The notes beneath the pieces are model-generated. The model was given only the letters and a program-made list of their open reading frames with translations. It was not told where the DNA came from and made no database searches. Position numbers and translations under genes: made by a program. Shown here one piece after another: positions 45,945 through 55,241 of a DNA stretch of 64,000 bases; positions within the stretch are counted from its first letter, which is position 1, and each line of letters begins with the position of its first letter. The DNA lies in contig NZ_CP121660.1 of NCBI RefSeq assembly GCF_029714365.1, forward strand, positions 1,674,001-1,738,000, read 5' to 3'. Origin of the DNA: Sinorhizobium terangae. Lineage in GTDB: Bacteria; Pseudomonadota; Alphaproteobacteria; Rhizobiales; Rhizobiaceae.

Positions 45945-46594
45945 TCGAGCTTCCCGGATCGCAAATACACCTGCCGGTCGAGCCTGTCCGCCAGTCTTTG
46001 CGAGTGTGTCACCAGGAGCAGCGTCGATCCGGTTTCCTTCGATAGCGAGAGCATCAGTTCCAGGACGGCGTCTCCGTTGGCCTCGTCCAGATTTCCTGTG
46101 GGTTCATCCGCCAGAACCAATCCGGGACGCGCGGCAAGGGTTCGTCCGATCGCCACCCGCTGCTGCTGTCCGGTGGAAAGCTGCTCGGGAAATCTGCTCA
46201 GCAATGTCCCGATTCCGAGGCGCTCCACGAGTTCATTTTCCCACACCGTATCGTAGCGTCCGGCAAGCTTGGCGTGGAAAGCGATGTTCGCAGCCACGTC
46301 TAGTGAGGGGACAAGGTTGAACTGCTGAAACACGAGGCCGACTTCAGTCCGCCTGTAGGCGGCGCGGTCCCGGTCATTCAGCTTGGAAATGTCTCGTCCC
46401 CCGATCACGATCTCGCCTGAGTCCGGTCTGTCCAGGCCGGCTACGAGATGCAGGAGGGTGCTCTTTCCGCTACCAGACTCCCCTGTCAGAGCTACTCTCT
46501 CTCCCGCGCCGAGATCGAGATTGATCCCTCTCAACACCTCAAGCCGCCCTTCGGCAGTCTCATAGGATTTCCTAAGATTGCGGAGAGCGATCAC
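45941..46594 (-). CDS. LolD/MacB-type ABC transporter ATPase
   Basis: The ATPase has Walker A GESGSGKSTLLH, Q-loop QQFNLVP, signature LSTGQQQRVAIGRTLA, Walker B LVLADEPTGNLD and H-loop VTHS. The open frame extends to 46714, but the domain begins at VIALRNLRKSYE, so a GTG at 46594 is proposed; it gives 217 residues, near the LolD length. No strong ribosome site is seen there, so the start is uncertain. First gene of the three-gene export operon. Confidence 0.88.
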   Translation of the reverse strand: MIALRNLRKSYETAEGRLEVLRGINLDLGAGERVALTGESGSGKSTLLHLVAGLDRPDSGEIVIGGRDISKLNDRDRAAYRRTEVGLVFQQFNLVPSLDVAANIAFHAKLAGRYDTVWENELVERLGIGTLLSRFPEQLSTGQQQRVAIGRTLAARPGLVLADEPTGNLDEANGDAVLELMLSLSKETGSTLLLVTHSQRLADRLDRQVYLRSGKLE

Positions 46595-46959
46595 CGTGGC
46601 AGCCAAGATCAGGACGATTGCACATATGTAACTCTCCACTGCCACTTGGAAAAGCCTACGGTGAAGCGATGCGAATGCTGACCTATCTTCGGCCAACCAT
46701 TGTTGCGACAGCACTAAAACGGTCCCAGATGACGCTTCGTGGTCGAATTTCCACTGAGGACTGACTCGCCTCTTAGGTATGTTTCAGGCCTGATGTGGTG
46801 GGCAAGATCCTGTTTTTCTCCTTTGCCGAGCCCGAGTGATCGCTGAGCCGCTGACGCAAAGTGGCAGTCGGCCAGCGGTTTGGTTCGCGGCAAGCTTTTG
46901 TTTCTAGGTTTGAACCCGGCGCCGCCTGTACGCCGCCGAGTCCCCCCAAGATGAATAAA
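46595..46959. other. Intergenic/decayed stretch upstream of the export operon
   Basis: The minus-strand frame running on from the archease remnant (to 46714) is not archease-like after EMA and ends without family features. The promoter of the export operon probably lies near 46600-46700. Nothing else was recognised. Confidence 0.4.
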
Positions 46960-47210
46960 GCCTAGGATCGCCATCTCGTAGATGATGGCGTCGAGCCAGT
47001 CCACGAAGAGCAATTCCAGTCGGTTTGGCGGCATTTCACCTCGACCTGCATATCCGCGACGATCGGACTGTAGGTGACAATTCGGGTTAGGCCCAAGGCG
47101 GCCTGCTCGAAGGCCTCCGCAACAGACCGACCTCTTCCGCACACGCCGATGTCGGCGTCATGATGGAAATGCTCCCGACCAAATCCCGATATCGGGCCCG
47201 TGATGCTCAT
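46960..47210 (-). pseudogene. Broken archease gene
   Basis: The start MSITGPISGFGREHFHHDAD is followed by IGVCGRGRSVAEAFEQAALG, the N-terminal half of archease, the helper of RNA ligase RtcB. Around 47020 one base is missing: the frame must change to reach RLELLFVDWLDAIIYEMA, the conserved archease core with its metal-binding Asp. After that the family C-terminal strands are absent. The gene is thus both frameshifted and truncated. No rtcB is seen in the window. Confidence 0.8.
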
Positions 47211-47294
47211 CGCCGGCCTTCCCTTCCCGAAGAATGCGACCGGGCAAAACGATCCGGGGGGACCGGGACCCATAACTGCAGGCACAGCGCGCAC

Positions 47295-47591
47295 TCACTT
47301 CCTGCCGTAGTTGGTCGAAAGATATTCCACGATCTTCTCCTGATCGCCCGCATCGATCGGCGCTCCAAACGCATTCACCATTTTGGTGACTTCGGTCCGC
47401 CAGCCCTTCTCGTCGAGGAAGGGTGAGTTCATCGCGACGTAATCCAGGCTGTGGCAGGCGGCGCAATTTTCCTCGACGACATCAAGATTGGCCCCCGGCG
47501 TCAGCTGGAACTCAGGACCATTGGCCCTCGCCGCGAAAGGGAGAGCAACCAGGGTGCCAGCCATCAGAAGAAATTTTCGCGAGATGCGCAT
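47295..47591 (-). CDS. sorB: Cytochrome c subunit of sulfite dehydrogenase
   Basis: A 98-residue exported c-type cytochrome with a signal peptide (about 1-23) and one haem-binding site CAACH. The late methionine ligand may be the one in TKMVNAFG or MNSPF. Length and gene order match SorB, which takes electrons from the molybdenum subunit SorA during sulfite oxidation in the periplasm. It starts 10 bases after the sorA stop. Confidence 0.85.
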   Translation of the reverse strand: MRISRKFLLMAGTLVALPFAARANGPEFQLTPGANLDVVEENCAACHSLDYVAMNSPFLDEKGWRTEVTKMVNAFGAPIDAGDQEKIVEYLSTNYGRK

Positions 47592-47601
47592 GACGGCTTC
47601 C

Positions 47602-48822
47602 TCAAACCACCTTCAGGCCGAGCGCCTGCACGACATTGTTGTGGTATCCGGCGCCGTTGAAGAGCAACGAGTCGACCTGAGTCTGGCCCATCCGGTTGCG
47701 GGCCCGAACCATGACGCTCACCATTCCCGGCTGCTGTGGCCCAAGTTGATGGCTCCATTGCCGCCAAGAAAAGCGGCCAAGGTCTTGGCCCAATTGCGTC
47801 GGGGTCCAGCTCTTGCCGCCGTCGATCGAGATCGCCACGTCAACGATGCCGTAACCGCCATCCCATGCGATGCCCTTTAGATCGACCGGCTGGCCCGCCT
47901 TGACTTCCGCTCCCTCCTCCAAATTGGTGATCATCGAGTTCACGACCATCTCGGTGATCGGCGTGTTGGCGGAATTTGGCTGTTCCTGGCTGGTGAAGCG
48001 CTCGACGACGGGAAAGAGCGATCGCGGAATTCGGTAGGCCGGATTCATCCAGAATGACTTCAAGGGCTCCGTCAGCGCCTGGATCTCGGTCAGATGCTTC
48101 ACCCAGTACGTACCCGTCCAGCCAGGCACCACCAGCCTTGCCGGAAATCCATTCCAATGCGGCAAGGCCTCGCCGTTCATCTCGTAGGCGATGAGCGTGT
48201 TTTCTTCGGTCGCCTTCCAGACCGGCAGGCTCTTCAGAAAATCGGGAGTCTTGTCGTGAACCGGCCCGTCTGCACCGTTAAAGGCGATCTCGATCGCGCC
48301 TTCGGCAAGTCCGGCCTTGTCGAGAACGTCCTTCAGGCGAACGCCGGCCCATCTCGCATTGCCCATTGCACCGGAACCCCATTCCACCCCCGGCACATGC
48401 GGTTCTGAAAAGCCGCGGCGATTACCGGAACATTGGCAGACGGCTGCGATCTCGACCCGTTCGAAGCTACCCTTCAGGTCGTCAAGCGTGAATTGAACCT
48501 GCCGTTCCACGGCTGGTCCACCAACCGCAAGTTTCCATGACGCCGCGTCCATCTCCGGAATGTCGGACAGGTGATAGCGGACGAAGAAGGCATTATTGGG
48601 CGTAAACGCTTCGTTGAAGTAATTGATCGGGGTCTCGAAGTTGGGCGGCCGGATCGTCTTCCTGATGAGAGGAACCTTGTCGGGCAGCGCCTCGAGCGCC
48701 TGCACGGCGATGGCGCCCTCCGGAAGAGCTTCCGCGGCGAGGCCGAGCTTCGAGAGCAAGCCGGACGCACCAACCACAGCCAAGGCGCTCGCTCCACCTT
48801 GGAGGACTTGCCGCCTGTTCAT
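47602..48822 (-). CDS. sorA: Periplasmic sulfite dehydrogenase molybdenum subunit
   Basis: About 406 residues. The start at 48822 has an excellent ribosome site (gggaggagcgac) and gives a Tat-type signal (NRRQVLQGGASALAVVGASG); the longer frame to 49092 is not used. The sulfite oxidase core follows: NAFFVRYHLSDIPE, the molybdenum-ligand cysteine region AVCQCSGNRRGFSEP, VEWGSGAMGNARWAGVRL and the dimerisation domain (GGYGIVDVAISIDGGKSWTP). With sorB it oxidises sulfite to sulfate. In rhizobia this supports growth on taurine or thiosulfate-derived sulfite. Confidence 0.9.
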   Translation of the reverse strand: MNRRQVLQGGASALAVVGASGLLSKLGLAAEALPEGAIAVQALEALPDKVPLIRKTIRPPNFETPINYFNEAFTPNNAFFVRYHLSDIPEMDAASWKLAVGGPAVERQVQFTLDDLKGSFERVEIAAVCQCSGNRRGFSEPHVPGVEWGSGAMGNARWAGVRLKDVLDKAGLAEGAIEIAFNGADGPVHDKTPDFLKSLPVWKATEENTLIAYEMNGEALPHWNGFPARLVVPGWTGTYWVKHLTEIQALTEPLKSFWMNPAYRIPRSLFPVVERFTSQEQPNSANTPITEMVVNSMITNLEEGAEVKAGQPVDLKGIAWDGGYGIVDVAISIDGGKSWTPTQLGQDLGRFSWRQWSHQLGPQQPGMVSVMVRARNRMGQTQVDSLLFNGAGYHNNVVQALGLKVV

Positions 48823-49167
48823 GTCGCTCCTCCCGAATTGCGATTTCCCTTCAGGATTCACGTGTATTGGAAAAGTAGCACGCACCCCCGCGATCGTCGA
48901 GGAAACAGCCGCGGCCGGCGCTAGAACTTCCACGCAGTTGGGCTGATTGAGAGGGTCGCAAGAGAATTGGTCGACCACGACGAGGGCTATGTGCGTTCCT
49001 TTGCTATGCAGGTGTGCCATGAACTGAAGTAACCGCTCGCGGCGACCTGACGCCCCTGAACTTCTGCTCGATGAGGATCCCGAGGCGGCCATGTCGAGGG
49101 GCGCACCGCCGACGCTCCCTTGAGGGATCAGACGTTCGGCTGGACGCGAGAACAGTCGCTATTGAGC
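48823..49167. other. Intergenic, sorA promoter region
   Basis: A 345-base stretch between the glnA stop and sorA, both on the minus strand, so the sorAB promoter should lie here. Open frames through it are upstream extensions of sorA without family features. No hairpin or repeat was identified. Confidence 0.4.
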
Positions 49168-50592
49168 CTAGACGTCATAATAGAGAACAAACTCGTATGG
49201 ATGCGGGCGCATGCGTATCTCCGTGATCTCGTGCGAGCGCTTGTAGCCCACATAGGTCTCAACGACGTCCGTCGTGAACACGTCTCCGGCAAGGAGAAAC
49301 TTGCGGTCCGCCTCAAGCGCATCGAGAGCCTCGCCGAGCGAGGCTGGTGTCGACGGGACTGCGGCGCGTTCAATCGGCGGCAGATCGTAGAGGTTCTTGT
49401 CAATCGGATCCCCCGGATCGATGCGGCTGCGGATGCCGTCGAGACCGGCCATGAGCATGGCAGCGAAGGCCAGATACGGATTGCAGGAGGGATCCGGGCA
49501 CCGGAACTCCACCCGCTTGCTCCTGGGGTTGAGCGAGTACATCGGGATCCGGCACGCCGCGGAGCGGTTGCGGCGCGAATAGCCGAGATTGACCGGCGCC
49601 TCAAAACCCGGCACGAGCCGCCGGTAGGAATTGACGGTTGGAGCGCAGATGGCGAGCAGTGCCGGCGCGTGCTTGAGCAGCCCTCCGATATAGTAGCGCA
49701 TCACTTCGCTTGAGCCGGCATAGCCGTCTCCGGCAAAGATCGGGCGATCTTGCTGCCAGATGCTCTGGTGAACGTGCATGCCCGAGCCGTTGTCGCCAAA
49801 CAGGGGCTTCGGCATGAAGGTTGCGGTCATGCCGCGGCTGCGCGCGACGTTCTTCACGACATATTTGTAGATCATCACGCTGTCGGCCATGCGCGTCAGC
49901 GTCGCAAAGCGCATGTCGATCTCGCCCTGGCCACCGGTCGCGACCTCGTGGTGGTGTGCCTCGACCTCAATACCGATACGCTCGAGCAGAGTCACCATCA
50001 GGGTGCGGGCGTCCTGAAGAGTGTCGGCAGGCGGAACGGGGAAGTAGCCCTCTTTCGGGCGCAGCTTGTGTCCGAGGCCAGTCCCGTCCCTCGCCTTCCA
50101 ATTCGCCTCGACGGCGTCGATCTCGTAATAGCCGTAGTTGGAGCCCTGATCATAATGGACCTCGTTGAAGACGAAGTGCTCCAGTTCCGGGCCGAAATAC
50201 GCGGTATCGCCGATACCGGTGGCCTTGAGATAGGTTTCGGCCTTTTGTGCGATAAAGCGGGGGTCCCGGCTATAGGGTTGGGCGTTGACTGGGTCGAGAA
50301 TATTGCAGATCAGGACGAGCGTCGGCGCCTCCGTAAACGGATCCAGGAAAGCGGTATTCGGATCAGGCACGACGAGCATGTCGCTTTCCTGTATTTCCTG
50401 GAAGCCCCGGATGGACGAGCCATCAAAGCCGATGCCATTGGTGAAGCTGTCCGTGTTGATGGCGCGCGGCGGCACGGAGAAATGCTGCCACAGGCCGGGA
50501 AGGTCTGCGAACCGCAGATCGATCATCGCGATCTCGCCGTCCTTTATCGTCCGAAGAACGTCATCCGGGCTGGCGTAGCTATTGTCAGACAT
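49168..50592 (-). CDS. glnA: Glutamine synthetase type I
   Basis: A 474-residue enzyme of the GSI type, which makes glutamine from glutamate, ammonium and ATP. It has the beta-grasp N-domain ([28 protein letters not shown]), the catalytic signatures ([51 protein letters not shown]) and the adenylylation site tyrosine in KNLYDLPP. The start has a fine leader (gggaggcggcg). No glnB is adjacent, so this is probably an extra copy besides the chromosomal glnBA pair; that is inference. Confidence 0.93.
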   Translation of the reverse strand: MSDNSYASPDDVLRTIKDGEIAMIDLRFADLPGLWQHFSVPPRAINTDSFTNGIGFDGSSIRGFQEIQESDMLVVPDPNTAFLDPFTEAPTLVLICNILDPVNAQPYSRDPRFIAQKAETYLKATGIGDTAYFGPELEHFVFNEVHYDQGSNYGYYEIDAVEANWKARDGTGLGHKLRPKEGYFPVPPADTLQDARTLMVTLLERIGIEVEAHHHEVATGGQGEIDMRFATLTRMADSVMIYKYVVKNVARSRGMTATFMPKPLFGDNGSGMHVHQSIWQQDRPIFAGDGYAGSSEVMRYYIGGLLKHAPALLAICAPTVNSYRRLVPGFEAPVNLGYSRRNRSAACRIPMYSLNPRSKRVEFRCPDPSCNPYLAFAAMLMAGLDGIRSRIDPGDPIDKNLYDLPPIERAAVPSTPASLGEALDALEADRKFLLAGDVFTTDVVETYVGYKRSHEITEIRMRPHPYEFVLYYDV

Positions 50593-50677
50593 CGCCGCCT
50601 CCCTTCCTCCTGTCGGTCCGTCGAAACGAGCCGTACCTCAACTGCGCCGCCGGCCGAGCGGCTGCGTAATCACTCGG

Positions 50678-51172
50678 TCACCTCACCGAGCGCGTGGGCC
50701 CCCGGTTTCGCGCGCTGAAACTCGCATGAAGCGCCTCCCGCGTGAGCCGCGCGAACTGGACCTGGCTCATATGGACGAGTGTGGCGTGATCGCCGCCCTC
50801 GAAATAAACCTCCGGTTGGCCGCAGACGCTGTCATCGATGACGACGTCCAGCTCGTAACACTCGCCGATCGGGGGAACAGCGCCGTGTGCGCAATCCGCG
50901 ATCAACTGGTCGAGCTCATGCTTCGTGGCAAGCGTTAGGTCCTCGGCAAGTGCCAATTTGAGTTTCCTGAGCCGCACATGGCGGGAGGCAGGCAGAATGG
51001 CCAGAAGATAGCCGTCGCGTCTGCGCAGCACGACGCCTTTGGCCACGCAGCGGGCCGCGATGTGGCAGGCATGCGCGGTAAACATCGCCGATCTGGTCGG
51101 CCTGTGCTCGACCAGATCGTACTCGGCGCCCTTGCGATCGAGATATGACTGGAGTGTCAAAGCAATGGTCAC
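50678..51172 (-). CDS. YbaK/EbsC-type aminoacyl-tRNA deacylase
   Basis: A 164-residue protein with the YbaK domain. It contains YDLVEHRPTRSAMFTAHACH, KGVVLRRRDGYLLAILPASR, a lysine-rich strand (RLRKLKLAL) and the conserved GAVPPIGECYELDVVIDDSV loop. The family hydrolyses mischarged Cys- or Ala-tRNA(Pro) or binds related ligands. It is 85 bases upstream of glnA in the same direction. The exact substrate is uncertain. Confidence 0.82.
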   Translation of the reverse strand: MTIALTLQSYLDRKGAEYDLVEHRPTRSAMFTAHACHIAARCVAKGVVLRRRDGYLLAILPASRHVRLRKLKLALAEDLTLATKHELDQLIADCAHGAVPPIGECYELDVVIDDSVCGQPEVYFEGGDHATLVHMSQVQFARLTREALHASFSARNRGPTRSVR

Positions 51173-51407
51173 AATCCCACCCTCCCCGGGGCGAGACCCT
51201 CGATCGTGAGGCTCCGCGCTTGCGTCTCACGATGCTCAACCATCCAATATAACACGTTCGCCGGCTCTCGCGTTCCACCTGTTCAATTGCGGCGAAGGTT
51301 CGGGCGATGCGCAGACGCGCCCATGGCGTTGCCGCTGAGTGCGCCAGCCGCGAGCTGTTCGCTTGTAGCAAAGCGGGCTTCGTTGGTTTTCGGTCAAACC
51401 GCCCGTC

Positions 51408-51851
51408 CTATTTCTTCCGGTAGACGAGCACCGGAATCGTCGAATGCGTCAGCACCTTGGCGGTCACGCTGCCGACAATTAGGGCGCCCACGCCGCTGCG
51501 CCCGTGCGAAGCCATGACAATGAGGTCGGCGCCGATGTCCTCCGCTTTCTGGATGATCGCGCGAAAGACTTCGTGGCTGCGAACCTGGTCGGTGGCGCAG
51601 GCAACACCCGCGCGCTCGGCCTGGGCTTGGGCTGCGGCAAGCGTCTGCGCCGCGTGCTCACGGGAAAGCGCCTCGTATTCTTCCCGTGTACTGCCCAACT
51701 GGTAGGAACTGGACGTGAAGAGATGGAAGGGCTCCATCACCGTGAACACGGTGATATTCGCGCCGACCTCCTTGGCAAAGGCGACTGCCGCATCCACGGC
51801 CACGGTGGCAAGAGACGAGCCGTCGGTGGGGATGAGAATGTTGCGGAACAT
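51408..51851 (-). CDS. Universal stress protein (UspA family)
   Basis: A 147-residue single-domain Usp. It starts at MFRNILIPTDGSSLATVAVD and ends with the ATP-binding element MASHGRSGVGALIVGSVTAK, the G-2x-G-9x-(S/T) motif of ATP-binding Usps. The ATG at 51851 is preferred over the frame to 51869. Such genes in rhizobia are often induced at low oxygen. Upstream, near 51908, ttgacgcatatctg resembles a weak Crp/FixK-type half-conserved box, but the match is poor. Confidence 0.9.
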   Translation of the reverse strand: MFRNILIPTDGSSLATVAVDAAVAFAKEVGANITVFTVMEPFHLFTSSSYQLGSTREEYEALSREHAAQTLAAAQAQAERAGVACATDQVRSHEVFRAIIQKAEDIGADLIVMASHGRSGVGALIVGSVTAKVLTHSTIPVLVYRKK

Positions 51852-52034
51852 TGAAAGCCTCTCAATCAAATCGGCTTCAGGCTAGCCGCGTCGCCCTGCA
51901 CGCGTTGACGCATATCTGTAATTTAGCATTTACTGATTTTCGCTAAATGCAAGCAAAACTCGGCAGAACGTGCGAAGGCAGATCATCGTAACGCACCGGT
52001 TTCCGCTGGCGTTCGTCAGGTCTATCATGCGAGC

Positions 52035-53177
52035 ATGTCTTTGGTCCCCAACGCCACAACCGCTATCTGCCAGGAATTGCAGCCGCGGGACGCGTCGACT
52101 GTGCCAGGCCGCTATTGGCACGCGCTCGCCGACGGGCGCATCCAGTGCGACCTCTGTCCGCGATTTTGCAAGTTGCATGAAGGGCAACGGGGGCTCTGCT
52201 TTGTCCGCGCTCGCCAGGGCGACCGGATGGTACTGACGACCTACGGCCGCTCCAGCGGCTTCTGCGTGGATCCGATCGAGAAAAAGCCGCTCAACCATTT
52301 TCTGCCGGGCACTGCCGTCCTGTCGTTCGGCACAGCCGGCTGCAATCTCGCCTGCCGGTTCTGCCAGAATTGGGACATCAGCAAGTCCCGCGCGATCGAC
52401 ACACTTGCCGACGCCGCTTCCCCCGCGGCGATCGCCCGGGCGGCGGCGGATCTCGGCTGCCGCAGCGTTGCCTTCACCTACAACGACCCTGTGATTTTCC
52501 ATGAATACGCCATCGACGTGGCCGATGCCTGCCGCGAGCGGGGGATCAAAAGCGTTGCGGTTACGGCCGGCTATGTCTGCTCCGAACCACGCGCCGAATT
52601 CTACCGCCACATGGATGCGGCCAATGTCGATCTCAAGGCCTTCACCGAGCGCTTTTACCAACGCGTCTGCAGCGGCCATCTCCAGCCGGTGCTCGACACG
52701 CTTGTTTATCTCAAGCGCGAGACCTCCGTCTGGTTCGAGATCACGACGCTGCTCATACCCGGCGAAAACGATTCCGAGGCTGAGATCGAGGCGCTGACGC
52801 GATGGATCATGGAAAAACTTGGCCCGGATGTGCCGCTTCACTTCACGGCCTTCCATCCCGACTGGAAGATGATGGACAAGCCGGCCACCACGCCCGAAAC
52901 GCTGACACGGGCGCGCCGGATCGGCCTCCAAAACGGGCTGCGTTACGTCTACTGCGGTAACGTGCACGATGACGTCGGCGGCAGCACCTGGTGCCATACC
53001 TGTGGCGCATGCCTGATCGCCCGCGACTGGTACCGCTTGCTATCTTGGGCTCTCGACGCCGAGGGCCGCTGCCAAAGCTGCGGCACGCCTTGCCCGGGCG
53101 TGTTCGAGCCGCATCCCAGTGACTGGGGTGCGTATCGCCGGCCGGTGCGTATCGCGCCGATGACGGCACCGGGTTGA
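52035..53177 (+). CDS. amrS: AmmeMemoRadiSam-system radical SAM enzyme
   Basis: A 380-residue radical SAM protein. An N-terminal cysteine-rich part (CDLCPRFCKLHEGQRGLC) precedes the radical SAM motif CNLACRFC at about residue 104, then TAGYVCSEPRAEFYRHMDAA and VDLKAFTERFY. The C-terminal part has two CxxC pairs (CHTCGAC, CQSCGTPC). This is the AmrS group, normally encoded next to AmrA and AmrB (Memo-like). Neither is found here. Its biochemical role is not established. Confidence 0.88.
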   Translation: MSLVPNATTAICQELQPRDASTVPGRYWHALADGRIQCDLCPRFCKLHEGQRGLCFVRARQGDRMVLTTYGRSSGFCVDPIEKKPLNHFLPGTAVLSFGTAGCNLACRFCQNWDISKSRAIDTLADAASPAAIARAAADLGCRSVAFTYNDPVIFHEYAIDVADACRERGIKSVAVTAGYVCSEPRAEFYRHMDAANVDLKAFTERFYQRVCSGHLQPVLDTLVYLKRETSVWFEITTLLIPGENDSEAEIEALTRWIMEKLGPDVPLHFTAFHPDWKMMDKPATTPETLTRARRIGLQNGLRYVYCGNVHDDVGGSTWCHTCGACLIARDWYRLLSWALDAEGRCQSCGTPCPGVFEPHPSDWGAYRRPVRIAPMTAPG

Positions 53178-53778
53178 CCAGCCAGCCGGCTGTGCGAGAC
53201 GGCTGAAGGCCTTGTCAAAGGAGATAACGGCGATTTCCAGCCGAGATTTCTAAAGTCAGCGTCTGTGGTCGCCGTAACCTTTCAGGCGGCGGATGGTTTT
53301 CCATAGGCCGCCTTCGTCCCGTCCCCTTTCGGGCAGCGGCGGGGAGGCTCAATATGCCATTACCCGAAAGATACCCGTTCCTCACGCTGCTGTCTGTTTG
53401 GCCGCTGCTGAGCAACGCGACGGCGGCGCAGGCAGTCGCCAGGCAATGGCAGAGCGCCGCGGCGTGCACCCCCCGCAGCCGCTACATCACGCAGGCGACG
53501 CGCCGGCGCGGTTCGCCCAACCCTGATCACTCACGGCACGCTCGACTGGGACCGGCACGATCCGGACCTGACCGTCCTGGAGAAGGGTCGCCGGCCTGAG
53601 TCCACGTCGCGACAGAGCCGGCGAGTCTGCTCTCATTCGACTCCACTGGGCGGCGTGGGTGGCTCAACGGCGGCCCGAGCACCCCGTTCGCCGATTTTTT
53701 CGCGAATCTCTGTCGGCTCGGTGTTTCGTCCAACGTCCTTTGAAAGCGATAATGGGAGAAAAGCAGGAGGTAGCCAAG
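53178..53778. other. Stretch with only gene remnants
   Basis: About 600 bases with no convincing gene. Two overlapping plus-strand frames look partly protein-like: MPLPERYPFLTLLSVWPLLS from 53354, and ITHGTLDWDRHDPDLTVLEK before 53600 in another frame. They may be pieces of one decayed gene. The promoter of the downstream glutathione transferase gene lies at the end. Confidence 0.35.
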
Positions 53779-54405
53779 ATGATGACACTGTATGGATTAG
53801 GTCCAACCCGCTCGCTTCGCGCACTTTGGGCCCTTCAGGAGCTTGATGCGGAATTCGAATTTGTGCCCATCAACATTCTGGCCGGCGAAACCCGTCACCC
53901 CGACTTCCTTCGCCTCAATCCTGCCGGCAAACTTCCGGTGCTGGTTGACGGTGACTTCGTGCTCACGGAATCTGCCGCGATCGTCATGTACTTGGCGGAG
54001 AAGTACGGCGCCAAAGGGCTGATGCCCACGGACCTAAAGGAGCGGGCGCAGGCATATCGATGGTCTCTGTTTGCGGTTACCGAGCTCGAACAGCCGCTTT
54101 GGCGGATAGCCAAGCACACATTTCTGTATCCCGAAGACAAGCGTCTGCCGGAAGACATTGCCCTCGCCAGGGAAGAATTCCTGGCGATGGCAGCGGTGCT
54201 TGAACAGCACATGGACGAGCGTGCGTTCATCGTCGGCGATAACCTAACCATCGCCGATTGCGTCACCGCCTATGTCCTGGACTGGGGCAATGAAAACGGA
54301 CTGATTGCCGACTTTCCAAATCTCAAAGCATACCTTGAGCGGATGTATGCTCGTCCCAAGGCACCCCAGCGAATCGCCGAAGCCATGGCAAGCCTGCAGA
54401 ATTAG
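53779..54405 (+). CDS. Glutathione S-transferase
   Basis: A 208-residue cytosolic GST. The thioredoxin-like N-domain has TLYGLGPTRSLRALWALQEL, NPAGKLPVLVDGDFVLTESA (glutathione-binding PV and ES residues) and AIVMYLAEKYG. The helical C-domain has the N-capping box IADCVTAYVLDW. The start ATG at 53779 follows aggaggtagccaag; the longer frame from 53659 lacks fold features. The electrophile substrate is unknown. Confidence 0.9.
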   Translation: MMTLYGLGPTRSLRALWALQELDAEFEFVPINILAGETRHPDFLRLNPAGKLPVLVDGDFVLTESAAIVMYLAEKYGAKGLMPTDLKERAQAYRWSLFAVTELEQPLWRIAKHTFLYPEDKRLPEDIALAREEFLAMAAVLEQHMDERAFIVGDNLTIADCVTAYVLDWGNENGLIADFPNLKAYLERMYARPKAPQRIAEAMASLQN

Positions 54406-54467
54406 AAATCTGCGCTGATGGACAGCCGCATCCGACGTCGACTAGGTTATATTGAGCAGCCAGAGGC

Positions 54468-55016
54468 CTATCCAATCCGTACAACTGTATCGGACACGAA
54501 TTCGAAGTGAGGAATTGGGAGATTCTCCGGCGCGGGTCCCTTGCGGATGCGGCCGGCGGTATCGTAGTGCGATCCGTGACAGGGACAGAACCAGCCACCA
54601 AAATCACCCGCCTGCCCCAGGGGCACGCAGCCCAAATGCGTGCAGACCCCGATCATAACGATCCAGTTCTCCCTTCCCTGACCGGCCGAGCGCGCCACGT
54701 CTGTCGCCGGCTGGTCGTCGTCAAGGTTCGCGTTTCGCCCCACGGGGTCCTTGAGTTCCTCAAGGGCCGTCGCGTTTGCGGCTTCAACCTCCTTGCCGGT
54801 CCGATTGCGGATGAAAACGGGGCGGCCGCGCCACTTGACGGTCATTGACATGCCCTCCGCGAGCGAGGACACGTCCACCTCGATGGAGGCTAGGGCAAGT
54901 GTTGAGGCGTCGGGACGCATTGCATCGATGAACGGCCAAGAGGCTGCCCCAACTCCCACCACCCCGGCCATGGCCGTCACCAGATAGAGAAAATCGCGCT
55001 TGGTCGGCTCGGCCAT
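54468..55016 (-). CDS. Lone Rieske iron-sulfur subunit (PetA-like)
   Basis: A 182-residue protein of the bc1-complex Rieske type. It has an N-terminal membrane anchor (TKRDFLYLVTAMAGVVGVGA), then the flexible hinge and the [2Fe-2S] domain with both ligand boxes, CTHLGC and CPCHGS, including the disulfide cysteines. The start was set at ATG 55016, five codons after a GTG. No cytochrome b or c1 gene is adjacent, so this is an extra copy outside the fbcFBC operon. It might replace the main Rieske protein under some condition; this is inference. Confidence 0.88.
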   Translation of the reverse strand: MAEPTKRDFLYLVTAMAGVVGVGAASWPFIDAMRPDASTLALASIEVDVSSLAEGMSMTVKWRGRPVFIRNRTGKEVEAANATALEELKDPVGRNANLDDDQPATDVARSAGQGRENWIVMIGVCTHLGCVPLGQAGDFGGWFCPCHGSHYDTAGRIRKGPAPENLPIPHFEFVSDTVVRIG

Positions 55017-55073
55017 TTCATCTCTCGCCACGGGAATCGCGCCTCCTTGCCGCGCGAAAGACCATGGATCGCT

Positions 55074-55241
55074 ATGCCCCTACCGGAGCGTGGTGACGAC
55101 GACGATCTTTCGAACGAAGCTTTTGCCCAGCCATCATACGTCCACGCCCAAAGCGATGGGGGAACGGCAACTGAGTCCTACAAAGCCGCTGTCCGGCTCA
55201 TTGAATTGGCTGCTAGGAAAGCACGCACCTCCTCCAGCTAG
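55074..55241 (+). CDS. Possible small protein, unknown
   Basis: A 55-codon frame (MPLPERGDDDDLSNEAFAQP, later SYKAAVRLIELAARKART). The composition is plausible for a small soluble protein, but there is no family match I know and no strong ribosome site. It overlaps the end of the epimerase gene by a few bases. It may be chance. Confidence 0.25.
   Translation: MPLPERGDDDDLSNEAFAQPSYVHAQSDGGTATESYKAAVRLIELAARKARTSSS

Noticed and set aside
49750..50718. 322-codon plus-strand frame
   Set aside because: Antisense to glnA, which is clearly real.
51908..51921. Possible FixK/Fnr box (ttgacgcatatctg) upstream of the universal stress protein gene
   Set aside because: Only about half of the palindromic TTGAT-N4-ATCAA positions that matter are kept; too weak to list as a site.
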